Positions 53,543 to 64,000 of a stretch of DNA of 64,000 nucleotides are shown here, in pieces. The stretch comes from Atrina japonica (lineage: Eukaryota > Mollusca > Bivalvia > Pterioida > Pinnidae). Where the stretch lies: positions 399,001 to 463,000 of the forward strand of contig BROG01000239.1 of assembly GCA_030159075.1 (NCBI GenBank). Direction: 5' to 3'. The notes beneath the pieces are model-generated. The model did no database searches. It saw nothing but the letters and a program-made list of their open reading frames with translations, and had not been told where the DNA came from. The position numbers and the translations under genes were made by a program. The stretch's first letter is position 1, and each line of letters opens with the position of its first letter.

Positions 53543-54659
53543 AAAAGTGTTGGAGAATAAGGGATGAGGTGGTGTTTTGAATAGTTAATGTAAACCAGTG
53601 GCATGTGTCCGAAATTTTTCTGAAAATAAACCTTGAATATACTGTAGTTTCTCCGACAACACAGTGATATAGGCTAAAATACTAACTGTCGTTTATTTAT
53701 TTCCAATTCTGGTCGACTGAATATTAGTACACAACTATGTATTCGTGCGCGTGTACTTATTATCAGTTTACAAAAATATGAATACACCCCGTAACCCCTC
53801 CCAACTTTCTCTCTCTAATCAACATTAGAAAGTAAAATGGAAGATAAAAATACCAGTTTTATTGAGTCTTGGGTGTGAAAGTCTGGTAACCTATATGTCT
53901 GTTGCTTTGAAACACAATACCAACATCCTGTGTTATCACCACTGTAATTTACTGCTAATAAGAGCAGATTTGTTAAAATTAATAAATGATTCATTTTCAC
54001 CGGTAACAATCCAATAACAGGTCGAGATCGAAACATCTCTCACTTCGTTTTCTTTTTATTTTAACATGCAACATTATGACAATTCTCTCGGCACTTTTTC
54101 TCTGGTACCTTTAGCGATGTTAAGCTCTCGATCTTATTTTGCAATAAAATTAGATCTTATGACAGCGTAACATATTTCAGAGACTGTTTTCGATGGTTGC
54201 TAATTTGTGCTACTTCCTTGTTTCGGTTCGACCGAAAAGACCAGACTTATTGTTTCTTAAATGTCGACATTTCGTTGTTTCGTCCCGAAAGGACGACGTG
54301 ATTAAATATCGACCTTTCGAATACCGAAGAAACATCCGAGTAACGCAAATAGAGGCAGCTACAGCTTCCTACATGGGGTACGAAAGTTAAGCTTGTATAA
54401 TGTCTACAAGGTTTACTTTTTAAAGGAGCTTAGACTTCGAGCAACCAATAATCGTTGTTTTTTCCCTGATGTAACGTTGAAGGGTACGACTTTTCCTTAA
54501 ACATTGCTATCAAAGAGCCATAATAGCACTTACGTCGTTTCCGTGTGTTTAGGGGTTTTGAGGTCAAAACCGTGAAATAAATTCTGGAAATTTGAAAACT
54601 ACAATTTATCATTAAAATTTATACAATCGTGTTTTCCATCTTTATTGATTAGGATTATT
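53543..54659. other. Unassigned sequence with two strong palindromes
   Basis: TTTCGGT-TCG-ACCGAAA at 54221-54237 and AAATGTCGACATTT at 54259-54272, both perfect, lie 21 bp apart. No gene recognised. Confidence 0.55.
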
Positions 54660-54790
54660 GTAGAAAATTTCAGATACCAAAGTATAAATCAATAGAATGT
54701 CCAGGACATAGATACAAATCCGGTAAAAATGGACAAACACGGACCTCTGGAAACCAAGAGGTGGGATCAGGTGCCATGGAGGATTCACAG
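54660..54790 (+). repeat. R1 interspersed repeat copy
   Basis: TTTCAGATACCAAAGTATAA, TGTCCAGGACATAGATACAA, GGACAAACACGGACCTCTGG and GGTGGGATCAGGTGCCATGG, ending at GAGGATT. The 5' half (CCAGGA-ATAGATACA) groups with the 58.6 kb copy. Confidence 0.85.
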
Positions 54791-54919
54791 AAGATTGCGG
54801 GGCGAAGTAACCTTTTGATTATCATACGGATGATTCTACTAACTTTTCGGTTATGACAAGTTGCACGCCAAAAACGTTTTATTCCTCAATGTTTCACTTT
54901 TGATTATTGATAACCCCTA

Positions 54920-54922
<3 letters not shown>

Positions 54923-54986
<64 letters not shown>
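54923..54986. repeat. (GA)32 microsatellite
   Basis: Pure dinucleotide run. Confidence 0.95.
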
Positions 54987-54990
<4 letters not shown>

Positions 54991-55545
54991 TAACAAAATA
55001 ATGACACGGTACTATACAACAATGTCACGTTTTGATTTACGATATTATTACCATTTGTGTCAATGAACTTACATATTATGCGCATGTCACTAAGAGGGCG
55101 TGGTTATGTACATTTGTTACGCAACAACTAGGAGATATAACCTATTACCTTGATTAGATGCATAGTTAGGCCAGCCGATTGTATACAGAAAAAAGCTGTG
55201 TTCAAAAGCCGAGATAAAACATAATCAATTTCAGTTTTATTCATGACATTTTCGTTGATGTTTACCCTATACTTTTTGTGCGTTTATTTGTAAACAAAAT
55301 GTGCTTATCAATTTCTAGATAAAATAGAAATAAATATACTGCAATTTTTTACCAGAAGTGAAACCTATCAAATAATGACACCCCTTATTCCAACATTACA
55401 CAAATTTGAGGTAATACGATATTATATCAATCTATGGAGGCCGGCTATGGATTTGGCATCATATGTAAATTCCAGAACCAATCTCGGAGACAGCAAAATT
55501 CGTTGAACCATTGTTATAAAAAAAACAACAATTAAATACAGAGAT
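54987..55545. other. Unassigned AT-rich sequence
   Basis: No gene or repeat recognised. Confidence 0.5.
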
Positions 55546-56640
55546 GATTAATAAACTATCAGACAACAGATACATATACACAGATATAAATTAAGCATGC
55601 CGGATAACAGATATCGGTGATCAATACAGAAAGACAGATATGCAAAAGACCTTGACATATATACATGCCGGAAGACAGATACCGGCAAATAAAAGAAAGG
55701 CACTAATATGTATGTCGTAAACAGGCAAGTGCATTGAGACGGGTATGTCATACGTCAGAGACAGACCCTTACACATTGACAGATGTATATGCGGGAAGCC
55801 AGAGACCGACAAAAACGCTCGTACAGAAGACCCTTTAATTCATGCATGCCAGAACTAATGGATACTGACAAATACGTGGGACCGGATAGATTTACCGAGC
55901 GACAGGACCCGACAAATAATAGATGGACATGCATGACGCATAGGCGTCGGAAGCAAATTGAAAGTGGGGGGGGGGGGGGGCTAAACCAACTTAAAACACA
56001 CACACGCCAGAAACGTCTGGGAGCTAAGCGCCAATTTTCAACACCCATGTCTATCTTTGCAAAAAAAAAGTGGGGGGCTTAGCCCCCCTAGCCCCCCCCC
56101 CCCTGGTTTCGACGCCTATGTGACGAATGACATAGACGGACAAACGAAAGTCAAGACATATACTCTGATCAGAGACAGAAACATATGCATATACATGTAC
56201 ATGTACTCTAATCAGAGACAGAAAAATAAACATATTCATGTATATAACGACCGATAGACATATAAACAGATACCTAATCAACGACAAACACACATGGACA
56301 TATTCAAGATAGAAAATATGTTTTATACACAAAATGACACAGACAGATATAAACAGACAATTGCACAGAGACGGATAAAAAAGGACAGGTAAATGGAGAT
56401 TATACAAAAAACGGATACTTATACAAAGATATAAATACAAAAAGGACAGGAAGACAAAGATACATGTATATTATAAAGAGACGAATACAGAGAGACGAAC
56501 TTCAAAATTCTGAAGACAGACTCCGAAAGGGAGACAGAAGAAAATAAAAAGCATTACAGACAAACGGGGACAGACAGTAGAAGGATATAACGAGACAGAC
56601 ATATACAAACAGACAAGCTGAGTGATTGAAAACAGATTGG
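55546..56640. repeat. Degenerate GACAGA/ATACA-rich satellite-like kilobase
   Basis: Loose repeats of GACAGATA, AGACAGAT, GAGACAGA and ATACA recur about every 15-25 bp. The plus strand is clearly poor in T and C. Motif variants such as CATGCCGGAAGACAGATACCGG recur in part. Many open minus frames (up to 129 codons, Leu/Ser/Tyr/Cys-rich) come from this bias. It is interrupted by the element at 55939-56120. Confidence 0.6.
55939..56120. mobile_element. 182-bp G-run MITE inserted in the GACAGA region
   Basis: The ends are CATAGGCGTCGGAAGC and, reversed, CATAGGCGTCGAAACC. TGACG lies directly outside both ends (55934-55938 and 56121-56125), a likely 5-bp target duplication. The left end carries G15 (55966-55980) and the right end CCCCCC plus a 12-13-base C run, so the two G/C runs can also pair. 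I recall elements with GGCGTCGGAA ends and G runs from several marine invertebrates, not verified. Confidence 0.78.
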
Positions 56641-57209
56641 CGAGGTTTTTTATCCTACAAACTTGTGACAATAATAAAGCAATTTGTACGATAATACTTT
56701 CAGACATTCGTTTTGATGGACAATAACTTTAATGGCGTGAATACCTCTGAGTGACTTGGAACAGATCATAAAGTAGTTCCAGCTGTTGTATTCTTGGGCG
56801 TTAATGAAGAGTTGTTCTTCCATCGATTTTATTTACTAACACATCTATTGAGACATTCTCTCTATAAACACATGTGGGAAACATTTAGTTTTTATTATTT
56901 TGTGACGTGATCAGTTCAAACATTCGTGTCAAACATGTTGTGGTTCTTTAATACATTTGTTCCAGGCGGATTCTTCACTAGACTTATACCATTTCGTTAC
57001 ATCAAAATACTGAGAATTCCTTTTTGTCAATATTGACACTAAATCATTTACGAGTGAACTCAGTTTAACGAATTTAAACTCACACGACGTGTGTGTTCGA
57101 TTCCTAAGATTTCTATTAATCTTTCATCCACACATTGAAGCCTTTCTTTCATCTATTTTTCTGCATTGTATACAAAACAGAGTACATTCTGAAGGAAAGC
57201 GAAACTCTA
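56641..57209. other. Unassigned AT-rich sequence
   Basis: No gene recognised. Confidence 0.5.
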
Positions 57210-57400
57210 GATCTAAAATTCTTATAACGAAGTTTAAATTCATTATAACAAATTTAATTTTTAGTACAGACTCTAAAATTCATTGTACCAAATTTTATTT
57301 AAATAATATATTATATTTTCTGAATTTGTTACAACGAAATTCAAAAAATCTTTATAACGAATCAAACTTAGAATAACGAATTTTAGAAGTCGTTATCATG
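57210..57400. repeat. Degenerate TTATAACGAA array
   Basis: TCTAAAATTCTTATAACGAA, ATTCATTATAACAAATTTAA, TAAAATTCATTGTACCAAAT, TTTGTTACAACGAAATTCA, TTTATAACGAATCAAA and AATAACGAATTTTAG follow each other. The first and last units are inverted relative to each other. The motif is akin to the arrays at 16.4 and 17.6 kb, but no ends or target duplication were found. Confidence 0.6.
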
Positions 57401-58608
57401 AACGTGAAAAAATAAAAAATAAAAAATGATAAAAATAAAGCATAGTCAGAATTGATATATCATATGTCTTTACAACAAATTAATTTTCTGTACGTCCTGA
57501 TATATTTCTGCTGTAAAAATTACTTTATCAATAATCCGACTTGAGGACCTAACTTAAAATCCGCTTACTCAGGGGCCAGGCAGTTCATCTCTTTGTTTCC
57601 CTAACTCCGAAGATGCTCCATACTACTGAATATGAATAGGATTGTACTGGGGTTTAGAGAGGCACGACACCTATCGGCCATCCGCGAGTGCGAAGTACGT
57701 TCGCGACGAAGGACAGCGATTGATTACGATTTGTGACGAATGTGACGTAACAAACTGATCGGAAAACAGAATTGTAAAGTTGTTGGTTTCATGATTTACC
57801 TGTTGACTGAATATAAATCTCAGGTGTTTGACCTACTCGGGAGTTTTAGTGGAAATATCTGTCTGAGTGTTGTAAATTGCCATAAAAAATCATGACGGCT
57901 CTAGAAATAAATTTAATTTATGTCACTCTGTTTTTTTTTCTCTAAATGAAGTATGTACATTTTCCAAATTAAGTGTATGTACCTGAAATATCGTTGACCG
58001 CAGCTGAGGGTGTATCAGTTTGTCGTGCAGAACAACGTCAAGAAAGTGGTTGTCTAGAATGTAGAGGGTCCAACAGGTAAACTGATACAATGCGGGAGGC
58101 TAATCTGGGTACATAATGTGGTATATTTTATATCCAGAACAATTACTTTCGGGTTCATGCTTTTTGTGGAGGGAGCAAATAATTTGCGTCGGGGATGTTA
58201 GAGGTTACTGATAGCCATTTGCATTAGACGGATAGTAGAGTAAAATCGTCAGTTACAGGGTCGGGATGTTTACATGTCAAGAGTTTCTATAAAAAGGGGG
58301 AAAATAAATTTATGTAGATCAATTTGCAAAAACAAAATAAAATAAATTGAGATAATAATTGTTAATCTTTCCGCTTCAAACAGATTTGACTTTGCTGATG
58401 TGACGGACTTTCGTGGATAAGATTGGTGTGGGATTAAATTTAATAAAATATACAAAAAATGTCAAACGAGAGCACGCACATAAACATAAACTCTCTAACA
58501 TATAAATAGTAATATAGAGTCTAGAACCAAACAATTTAATAACGATTAAACAAAACACTAAGACGGAAAACGAAAGGGGACAAAATCAGTCAAGAATAAT
58601 GTTGCTAT
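57401..58608. other. Unassigned sequence
   Basis: No gene recognised. A locally CpG-rich stretch (CGCGAGTGCGAAGTACGTTC at about 57684) stands out from the AT-rich background. Confidence 0.45.
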
Positions 58609-58797
58609 ATAAAACATCTCAGATTCCAAAGTATGAATCTTTAGGGTGCCCAGGATATAGATACAGATCTAGTAAAAAAGGGACAAACACAGACCTCTAG
58701 AAACAAAAAGGTGGGATCAGGCGCCATGGAGCAGTAAGCATCCCCTGTCGACCGGTCACACCCGCCGTGCGTTCACAGTCAAGTCCGAATAAAACTG
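58609..58797 (+). repeat. R1 interspersed repeat copy
   Basis: CTCAGATTCCAAAGTATGAA, GGTGCCCAGGATATAGATAC, GGGACAAACACAGACCTCTA, GTGGGATCAGGCGCCATGGA, GCAGTAAGCATCCCCTGTCG and ACCGGTCACACCCGCCGTGC. This copy is closest to the oyster-type repeat I recall. Confidence 0.87.
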
Positions 58798-59296
58798 TAT
58801 TTTGTCCGCTTCAACCCACAATGGATATCTTGTACATGCAGCTCAGAGCACCGTATAATTTTATTAATACGTATGAAGCAATATCTTGGTGTACATTTAT
58901 GATGGAAAACTTATTACTTAGGTAATATATAACCCAATATTATATAATTCTTACATAATATTATGTTGTACTTAAAACCTTAATATATACCAGCATTGCT
59001 ACCTGATAAAAAATGCAAATTTGCACCTGTACTTTCAAAAGGTGAGATAATAAACTTCCAGACAATGCTTTTTGCGTTCAGTTTTATTAGCATTCGTGTG
59101 TCAATATTTTTTCTTAATCTTTTGTTTGTTTTTCTTGTTGTTTAATGCAAACAGTTTTGATGCACTTTCCTTTGATGCATTTATTCACCAAACACGCACC
59201 TGTACCGGGCAGCCCACCTGAGTGTTCACTGGTGCCCTTTCTGTCCCCTATGTGGGTCACTGAAGTAGAGGATATAGTGTGGAATATTTGAATTTT
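58798..59296. other. Unassigned AT-rich sequence
   Basis: No gene or repeat recognised. Confidence 0.5.
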
Positions 59297-59433
59297 ATGC
59301 CACTCTCAAAATTTTTTCAGTTTTAATGGTGGAGGAAAGAACCCGGATACAATATACCTGGGTAGAAACCACCGACAATAAACTGACAAAATTTCTTTTA
59401 AATTTAGCTCTAACGACTCGGTCACCACAGTAA
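59297..59433 (-). mobile_element. SINE-B copy 6 (internal deletion)
   Basis: The plus strand reads TATGCCACTCTCAAAATTTT, TTTTAATGGTGGAGGAAAGA, ACCCGGATACAATATACCTG, GACAATAAACTGACAAAATT and AACGACTCGGTCACCACA. The B-box region between body and head is deleted. Confidence 0.78.
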
Positions 59434-59547
59434 GGGATAGCTGTGATAATCAAAATATATGTCCAGAAATCAATAAATTACTTTTTTATTGGTAATGGGG
59501 ATAAAGAGATAGATACCGAAGATGTAGTAATTAAAGTGTTACGATTT

Positions 59548-59742
59548 GTATGAGGGTGAAGATGAGGAAGAGTCATTGCGGGTTCGAATCTCATCGGAAC
59601 CTAAGCTTACGGAAGTCCGGTGGTATTTTCCGGGGTACATTGTAACCGGGTTCTAAACCACCACAACTAAAAACTAGACACCAACATATGAGAGAAAAAT
59701 TGTTGAGTGTTGAGGAAAAACAGAATTCAAAGTCACGAAAGT
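59548..59742 (+). mobile_element. SINE-B copy 7
   Basis: B box GCGGGTTCGAATCTCATCGG, AACCTAAGCTTACGGAAGTC, CGGGGTACATTGTAACCGGG, CCACCACAACTAAAAACTAG and the tail AAAAATTGTTGAGTGTTGAG. The A-box half is degraded. It lies head-to-head with copy 6, 115 bp away. Confidence 0.8.
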
Positions 59743-59861
59743 TGAGAAAGAATAAGTTACTAGTAGGAGGAAAGATGAATAGAAGTTCAAATTCACAAAT
59801 GTTAAAAACATATATATAAAAGTAAAATTAAAAATGTAATTTTCGAGTTATTCACTTTTTG

Positions 59862-60356
59862 ATGTCGAGAGTTTCGTTTCACGGTAGTTTAATATATTTT
59901 TGTTCAATTCAGTATAGAGAGTTGTCGAGAAGGGAAGTAACTCTGGCGTGGCTTGGAATTTGCCTGGGATCCTGGCTCACTGATGCTAACACTGTCAGTA
60001 TACGAAGTAAGATTGGGCCAGGAACCAGGCTAGCTTGGAATTTGCATAATAATTACTATGTCTGTTACTTTTCTTATAAGTATCCCCATCATCTTCGTCG
60101 TTGGTGGCTTCATCTACAGTGGTCATTTATTGTATTAGTATACAAAACACCGTACGACTTGTGTTTGGAGGGAAACAATTACCTTCAATACATACGTGTT
60201 AATGTAAATCATATGTTTCCTGAGAAGAGTACAGAACTGCGATATTTGTGGATACACGTATCACGAGTAATTAGTGTTTTTTTTTGTTTTTTTTTTCATG
60301 ATTGCTTACACTGCCCGTCGATAATTATTCCGCGATCCAGTCAAGTTACACGTTAA
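59862..60356 (+). CDS. Unrecognised open frame, 164 codons (doubtful)
   Basis: This is the longest open frame outside a tandem repeat, counted from the ATG at 59862; the reading frame opens upstream of it. The translation begins MSRVSFHGSLIYF and is rich in aromatic residues (RRWWLHLQWSFIVLVY near residue 80, then a Phe-rich stretch near residue 140 from poly-T). It contains no domain I know, no clear signal peptide and no Kozak-like context that decides a start. The DNA has internal near-repeats GCTTGGAATTTGC at about 59951 and 60034 and the partly palindromic GCCTGGGATCCTGGC. It stops just before the SINE-A target site. I judge it more likely chance than gene. Confidence 0.15.
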   Translation: MSRVSFHGSLIYFCSIQYRELSRREVTLAWLGICLGSWLTDANTVSIRSKIGPGTRLAWNLHNNYYVCYFSYKYPHHLRRWWLHLQWSFIVLVYKTPYDLCLEGNNYLQYIRVNVNHMFPEKSTELRYLWIHVSRVISVFFCFFFHDCLHCPSIIIPRSSQVTR

Positions 60357-60370
60357 TTTACCCTAGTTCC

Positions 60371-60623
60371 GAGCCGGCCTAGCTCAGTCGGTAGAGCGCT
60401 CGTCTCTTGATCATGGGGTAGTGAGTTCGAGTCCACCCGGTGGCAGGTTGGTTTCCTGTCCCTCGGATGAGGGACCCGTGTCGCATAACCCTCACTGCTC
60501 GATGGCCGTAAGTGCCGAGCATAGGCTAAAATTTAAAGCCTTTCATCGGCATTTGGTGACGTCTCCATACGAGTGAAAGATTCTTGAGTTGGACGTTAGA
60601 CAACAATAAAGAAACAAACATAA
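60371..60623 (+). mobile_element. SINE-A copy 4, best preserved, 11-bp target duplication
   Basis: ACCCTAGTTCC flanks it at 60360-60370 and 60624-60634. The head GAGCCGGCCTAGCTCAGTCG GTAGAGCGCTCG has an intact A box. The anticodon region TCTCTTGATC and the B box GAGTTCGAGTCC follow, then GGCAGGTTGGTTTCCTGTCC, CTCACTGCTCGATGGCCGTA, GTGCCGAGCATAGGC, CGGCATTTGGTGACGTCTCC, and the tail GACAACAATAAAGAAACAAA. It lacks both the GACAGTAAAAACCGAG block and the 20-bp GTGTCGG-ACGTTAAAG block of the long subfamily. The intact promoter boxes and perfect duplication make this the youngest-looking SINE here. Confidence 0.95.
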
Positions 60624-60634
60624 ACCCTAGTTCC

Positions 60635-62765
<2,131 letters not shown>

Positions 62766-62777
62766 ATCTATGTATGT

Positions 62778-62905
62778 TCGCCAACACTCAGCATTTTTCA
62801 CTAATATTGTGGCAGCCAATTTTGATAGGTGACAGAACCCATTTACAATGTACCCAGGAAGAGTCCCCGACCTTCCGCAACTAAATTGGCATACTTGTTT
62901 TCCAT
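62778..62905 (-). mobile_element. SINE-B copy 8 (body and tail only)
   Basis: The plus strand reads GCCAACACTCAGCATTTTTC, GTGGCAGCCAATTTTGATAG, AACCCATTTACAATGTACCC, AGGAAGAGTCCCCGACCTTC and CGCAACTAAATTGGCATACT. The tRNA head is missing. The frame at 62577-62939 spans it and the GT tract and is not a gene. Confidence 0.78.
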
Positions 62906-63837
62906 TGATATTCATCATGACAAGATTTTTAATATCCATGGTGACATGTTAACATTTGTAATATGTTCTTTTTAAAAAACACAAAATGTGTATTGTCCTG
63001 CGAGCAAGAAATTACACTGAAAAAATGACATTAATTTTTCGACAAAAGAATGATATGAAATACACTTGTTACATGTTTTTCGGAGAACAACATGTACGGG
63101 TTGCCATGTCGTAAATTTTTATCTTACTTGGTGGGTGTAAATTAAAGTTTTACCGAAAGTTGTCATGTTATAAATTTTTAACTTACTCCCACCCCGTGGA
63201 TATCATATACCAGGGTTTCTTTGAAGTTTACATATATCGTTAGATATTCGAATATTTTGAATTGGTTTTGCGTGTACGTTTTTGTTTGTTTTTTTTTTCT
63301 TTGTTTAGTCTTTGAAAGGGATTTTCGGGTATGTCCAGTTTTGGTAAAATAAAAATAAATAATCGACAATAAGAAGACATGATCATGATGCCCCGACAGA
63401 ACACTGAATTATCTCCCCTTATCGTCGGATATTGTCGAATCATTAGTATGCTAACCAGAAACTAAATTTATTGGAATCATCATTGGATACCGGATATAAT
63501 GTAGGAAAATGATGATAAATCACAGTTTTTCGTTTGAGACATCTTTAGCTAGTTTCTCTGTCCTTTCTCGAGACTGCAGAAATATGCGTATAATACATTT
63601 CATTTGAAAGGGGAGATAATTCATCCCAGGGGGGATAAGAAGTTGGCTTTTTCGTTTACCTTCCAACCAGTAAATTCAAATATTAAAACACGACACTGTA
63701 CAAATTTTCCAGTCAAATTGTTTAGATATAAAAATCAACTGTAGTGATATCAAGAAATGAAAAATAGTGTCTTACAGTTTAGGTAAAAACCAAATGGTGA
63801 CACACATGTACACACACCCCTCTATCATCAATGACGG
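62906..63837. other. Unassigned sequence with a 61-bp near-repeat
   Basis: GCCATGTCGTAAATTTTTAT (about 63103) recurs as GTCATGTTATAAATTTTTAA (about 63163), each followed by CTTACT and a GT/AC-rich end. No gene recognised. Confidence 0.5.
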
Positions 63838-63962
63838 ATAAGTCGGTATCTCTGATATGGGAGCTCCTTGTATCGCGCTTTATACCATCTTTAACCTCTA
63901 ATCAGTGCGGGTTTCAGCCCCCCCCCCCACCCCCACCCCTCACCCTAGAACCTAAGCTGGCT
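63838..63962 (+). mobile_element. SINE-B copy 9 (head, with a C-run expansion)
   Basis: GGATAAGTCGGTATCTCTGA, CTTGTATCGCGCTTTATACC, GTGCGGGTTTCAGCCC then a C-rich expansion (63918-63943: 12 C, CCCCC, CCCC, CACCC), and CTAGAACCTAAGCTGG. The C run grew inside the B box. The body is missing; the copy ends near the window edge. Confidence 0.72.
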
Positions 63963-64000
63963 TTTCTTTTTTTTAATTGTACCAGTTTAACCACAAAAGG

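Noticed and set aside
56051..56440. 129-codon minus-strand membrane-like protein
   Set aside because: It is a product of the purine-biased GACAGA region and runs into the G-run element.

Overview
This window looks like animal nuclear DNA, most likely from a mollusc and probably a bivalve. The evidence is AT-rich sequence dense in simple repeats, tRNA-derived SINEs, several small DNA-transposon-like elements and decayed retroelement reading frames. One interspersed repeat (here R1, with the core GTGGGATCAGGTGCCATGGA) and the tail of one SINE family resemble repeats I recall from oysters and other bivalves. That is memory, not a search result.

I found no intact protein-coding gene on either strand. 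Every open frame over about 100 codons is either a tandem repeat open by construction, a SINE read through, or has no family I recognise. Exons of a larger gene shorter than about 60 codons cannot be excluded by reading. Three fragments do read as protein-coding remnants, all retroelement: minus-strand 39.66-40.23 kb, plus-strand 19.90-20.16 kb and minus-strand 22.99-23.15 kb. All are broken or cut short.

Layout. 0-9 kb: a 26-bp minisatellite with 17 clean copies (2.88-3.32 kb), immediately followed by a 348-bp TTAA-flanked MITE; then an R2 repeat, SINE-A and SINE-B copies, a long (TA)n tract and a degenerate 80-bp array. 9-16 kb: SINE-B copies, CT/GATA/TA microsatellites and a 76-bp tandem duplication. 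16.34-17.85 kb: the most unusual object, a 1.5-kb element with terminal inverted repeats and a 9-bp target duplication, built largely from nested arrays including the palindromic motif CGTTATAACG. 18-23 kb: a very long CT tract, a 57-bp-arm hairpin abutting a second MITE copy, a LINE tail, a 53-bp minisatellite, a 149-bp foldback element and another retroelement scrap. 25-34 kb: several R1 copies, a third and fourth MITE, a 136-bp hairpin and a duplicated unit ending in a foldback. 34-46 kb: mostly plain AT-rich sequence with one decayed retrotransposon. 46-64 kb: more SINEs, R1 and R2 copies, a degenerate GACAGA-rich kilobase interrupted by a short G-run element, and the best-preserved SINE-A with an 11-bp target duplication at 60.37 kb.

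No genes work together here. The window reads as a repeat-dominated intergenic or intronic landscape, with small non-autonomous elements accumulated on top of each other. Family names SINE-A/B/C, R1-R5 and MITE-T are local labels for this window.
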